NCBI GenBank assembly: GCA_947629285.1 | Contig: CANRDA010000041.1 | Coordinates: 1-8,523 of the forward strand | Origin: an uncultured Bacilli bacterium | GTDB lineage: Bacteria > Bacillota_I > Bacilli_A > RF39 > UBA660 | Length of the DNA: 8,523 nt | Direction of reading: 5' to 3' | In this document: positions 7,015 through 8,523 of the stretch, piece by piece | Position numbering within the stretch: position 1 is the first letter of the stretch | Layout: each line of letters starts with the position of its first letter | Position numbers and translations under genes: made by a program | The notes under the pieces: generated by a model | Database searches by the model: none | What the model was told of the DNA's origin: nothing | Seen by the model: the letters and a program-made list of their open reading frames with translations, nothing else

Positions 7015-7373
7015 AAATCCTCCACTTCCAGCTTATATTCAAACTTGTTTCCTTCAAGGTTATAAACTATTTCTATTAAATTTTTAGTTATCTTTAGTTT
7101 ATGTGTACTAGTTTCAAGGTTAAATTTTTTAGAATTTCCAAATAAACTATACGTTGATATTGTATCCTTATTCTTATCAAAAATCAAGTATATTTCATAT
7201 TCATTACAACATCTATTCATTTCTATTCTATTATTAAATATTAAAATAGTTACAGTAACGTTATTTTCTTTATAAATTATCTTATTTTTACTTCTTATAC
7301 CTGACGTGTTTATGTTTAAAACTCCATCATCAGATATAATGTTTGCTTTTAAATTAATCCTCGCCATACACAT
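7011..7373 (-). CDS. YwiB/DUF1934-like small beta-barrel protein
   Basis: A 120-residue protein with no signal peptide or membrane helix. The pattern of alternating hydrophobic strands (IIYKENNVTVTILIFNNRIEMNR, then YEIYLIFDKNKDTISTYSLFG, then LEIVYNLEG-like and FEYKLEVED) matches the DUF1934 calycin-like family, whose B. subtilis member YwiB is encoded beside argS. The function of the family is unknown to me. The frame opens at a GTG at 7407-7409, but that codon lies upstream of a strong -10 element and has no SD. The likely starts are ATG 7371-7373 (MCMARINLK) or ATG 7365-7367 (MARINLK, 118 residues). Only a weak GGA precedes the latter. It is the first gene of the argS-rpoE unit and ends in a TGA overlapping the argS start. 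The sequence is divergent, so the family call rests on strand pattern and neighbourhood. Confidence 0.65.
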   Translation of the reverse strand: MCMARINLKANIISDDGVLNINTSGIRSKNKIIYKENNVTVTILIFNNRIEMNRCCNEYEIYLIFDKNKDTISTYSLFGNSKKFNLETSTHKLKITKNLIEIVYNLEGNKFEYKLEVEDL

Positions 7374-7380
7374 CCAGAAC

Positions 7381-7391
7381 ATTATAGCATA
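7381..7391 (-). promoter_or_regulatory. Extended -10 promoter of the ywiB-argS-rpoE unit
   Basis: On the minus strand TATGC directly precedes a perfect TATAAT (7381-7386), giving a full extended -10 element. The -35 region at 17 bases (7404-7409, GTGCAA) matches only 3 of 6. The expected transcription start, about 7 bases downstream, falls at 7373-7374, on or one base before the ATG at 7371-7373, so the message would be leaderless or nearly so. Confidence 0.6.
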
Positions 7392-7449
7392 TTTTTTATG
7401 AATTTGCACTCATATTTTAACAATTTCTTATTATACTAATAATAACGTA

Positions 7450-7478
7450 AATTAAAAAGGAAATTTTAGCTTTCCTTT
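7450..7478 (-). terminator. Terminator-like hairpin at the end of the Rpn gene
   Basis: In the transcript AAAGGAAA pairs with TTTCCTTT (7471-7478 with 7456-7463, perfect 8 bp) over the 7-base loop GCTAAAA, followed by TTAATTT, which extends the T-run to five. The TAA stop codon of the transposase gene (7466-7468) is in the loop. The stem has two G-C pairs, so strength is uncertain. It separates the Rpn gene from the next promoter. Confidence 0.5.
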
Positions 7479-8320
7479 AACTTGTTAATTTCTTCGATTG
7501 TCATACCAGTTACCTTTGAAATAATGCTTATATCTATGTTTTCTTTTAGTAGATTTTTTGCTGTAGATTCAATTCCTTGCTCATGACCTTCTTTGATAGC
7601 AGCTTCTGTAGCATCTTTTATTTCTTGTCTTTTTAACTCATTTTGATGAAATTCCCAATCATATGCTCCCATTACATCCATCTCATCATTATACTTCTTC
7701 ATATTATCATATATATCTTCCATATCTTCATCTCCATTACACAACTTCTTAGCCTCTTCACTACTCTCTACTCCAAGTAGCCCTAAAAACTTAGTTTGAC
7801 TATCCAGTTCGTCTACATCTTCATTATAACACCTATCTTTAAAATATGGAATATATATTTTTATTATCTCCATCATATCTGTCAATTCTTCTTCTGCTTC
7901 TTTATCGTATAATCTATATTTCATTATTGGGTTTTTATGCATCACACTATAATCTAAGTTTATCTGTATATGTCTATTTATCTCATCATACTCATTTGAC
8001 TTACTCAAATCTTTACTTATGTTTCTACATATATAGTATACATTCCTATTTATTATACTCTTATTTTCATATGTATTTATTTCTATATTTACTTTTGTCC
8101 CATCATCTAACTCTACTATTAAATCTACCTCTACTTTTTTATCTTTATAAGGTCTACCTATTAATTCACTATTTAATATCTTTACACTCTTAGGTACTAT
8201 TCCAAGTACTTCTTTTAAAAGTTTTCTAATAGGTATTAAATCTTCTTCATTTGCAAATACTTTCTTAAACATCAAATCAAATTTTAAAGGTATAAATCTT
8301 TTTGTCTCATTTTCTATCAT
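7466..8320 (-). CDS. Rpn family PD-(D/E)XK nuclease / putative transposase
   Basis: The 284 residues show the recombination-promoting nuclease pattern. The start IPLKFDLMFKKVFANEED (10-27) is the hallmark of the family. The nuclease core is VEVDLIVELDDGTKVNIEIN, with Asp66 and Glu80 as catalytic acids and Asn82 where a PD-(D/E)XK enzyme would have Lys; Rpn members often have Gln here. A charged middle region (about 140-245) follows, and the tail AKNLLKENIDISIISKVTGMTIEEINKLKES (254-284) resembles the short helix-turn-helix-like C-terminus common in these proteins. E. coli RpnA is a DNA endonuclease that stimulates RecA-independent recombination; activity here is inferred. The ATG has AAGGAG at 8325-8330, 4 bases away. 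No terminal inverted repeats or convincing target duplication flank it, so it looks like a stand-alone gene and not a complete insertion sequence. Confidence 0.85.
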   Translation of the reverse strand: MIENETKRFIPLKFDLMFKKVFANEEDLIPIRKLLKEVLGIVPKSVKILNSELIGRPYKDKKVEVDLIVELDDGTKVNIEINTYENKSIINRNVYYICRNISKDLSKSNEYDEINRHIQINLDYSVMHKNPIMKYRLYDKEAEEELTDMMEIIKIYIPYFKDRCYNEDVDELDSQTKFLGLLGVESSEEAKKLCNGDEDMEDIYDNMKKYNDEMDVMGAYDWEFHQNELKRQEIKDATEAAIKEGHEQGIESTAKNLLKENIDISIISKVTGMTIEEINKLKES

Positions 8321-8523
8321 ATTTCTCCTTTCTTCTCTTTTATAAAAATTATTTAATTAATTAAAAATGATATATATCACCCCTATATATATCATTCCAC
8401 AAAACTTTTCAATTTCCTTTTTTTTCTTGAAACTTTTTTTAAAAATACGCTATGTTGTAGTTTTTGAGGGATGTAATTTATAATCCTTATATATCTCAAA
8501 GAAATCAAAAATACTATAATTAT
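8321..8523. other. AT-rich gene-poor region upstream of the Rpn gene
   Basis: No coding frame with a start and ribosome binding site is visible on either strand in these 203 bases. The minus strand has only weak promoter candidates for the Rpn gene: TATAAA at 8339-8344, whose 17-base-distant -35 (TTTTTA) is poor. The part nearest the right edge shows long A and T runs and no recognisable family; it may hold the 3' region of a gene lying outside the window. Confidence 0.5.
8366..8396. repeat. Perfect 12-bp inverted repeat upstream of the Rpn gene
   Basis: AATGATATATAT (8366-8377) and ATATATATCATT (8385-8396) are exact reverse complements around a 7-base centre CACCCCT, the only C-rich stretch in the vicinity. 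On the minus strand it is followed by a T-rich stretch, so it could end a transcript from beyond the right edge. It could also be an operator for the Rpn gene, whose ATG is 46 bases further on. With one G-C pair in the stem it would be a weak terminator. Confidence 0.55.

Noticed and set aside
7374..7409. Upstream GTG start at 7407-7409 for the YwiB-like gene
   Set aside because: It has no Shine-Dalgarno and lies upstream of the extended -10 element, and the added residues do not fit the family start.
7846..8193. Plus-strand open frame of 115 codons opposite the Rpn gene, and similar ones opposite fusA and argS
   Set aside because: They are antisense shadows of well-supported genes, with low-complexity Leu/Tyr/Ser-rich translations and no ribosome binding sites.
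7450..8367. 9-bp direct repeat AATTAAAAA at 7450-7458 and 8359-8367 as a target-site duplication of the Rpn gene
   Set aside because: Such A/T-only words are expected by chance here, and no inverted terminal repeats accompany them.
8427..8456. Plus-strand promoter TTGAAA-18-TATGTT
   Set aside because: It resembles sigma-A boxes, but nothing coding follows on the plus strand before the window ends, and AT-rich DNA gives such matches by chance.
1..8523. Mollicutes genetic code (TGA as Trp)
   Set aside because: Checked tryptophans in S7, the glycosyltransferase, the YwiB-like protein and the Rpn protein use TGG, and the YwiB-like gene ends in a TGA in a typical ATGA overlap.
1..8523. tRNA or rRNA genes, CRISPR arrays, defence systems
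   Set aside because: No cloverleaf with a TTCGA-type T-loop, no rRNA-like blocks and no spaced direct repeats were seen on either strand.

Overview
The window is an AT-rich segment in which every supportable gene lies on the minus strand, so transcription runs from the right edge to the left. The translation genes are of low-GC Gram-positive type. S12 has the long 138-residue form seen in Bacilli, and an RNA polymerase delta subunit (RpoE), a protein of Bacillota, is present. Tryptophan is encoded by TGG wherever I checked, so the standard code fits. A member of Bacilli, possibly an uncultured or Mollicutes-like gut lineage, is a reasonable guess but is not proven.

In transcription order: (1) 8523-8321 is a gene-poor AT-rich leader with a perfect 12-bp inverted repeat. 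(2) 8320-7466 encodes an Rpn-type PD-(D/E)XK nuclease family transposase and ends in a stem-loop. (3) 7373-4856 is a compact unit: a YwiB/DUF1934-like protein, arginyl-tRNA synthetase (argS, 4-base overlap) and RNA polymerase delta (rpoE, 14-base gap). It has a strong extended -10 promoter in front and a terminator-like hairpin at the end. (4) 4758-3602 is a membrane glycosyltransferase family 2 gene with its own promoter, split by a single-base frameshift near 4081-4088. (5) 3464 leftward is the str cluster rpsL-rpsG-fusA-tuf, with a near-consensus promoter at 3555-3583 and a hairpin in the leader. tuf has a second promoter and is cut by the left edge.

Functionally the window joins tRNA charging (ArgS), transcription (delta) and decoding/elongation (S12, S7, EF-G, EF-Tu). 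A broken envelope-type glycosyltransferase and a mobile-type nuclease sit among them as accessory genes. I see no new multi-gene system. The points most worth checking are the glycosyltransferase frameshift, a Pro-to-Ile change in the streptomycin-linked loop of S12, an apparently leaderless promoter in front of the YwiB-like gene, and two terminator-like hairpins whose loops contain the stop codon.
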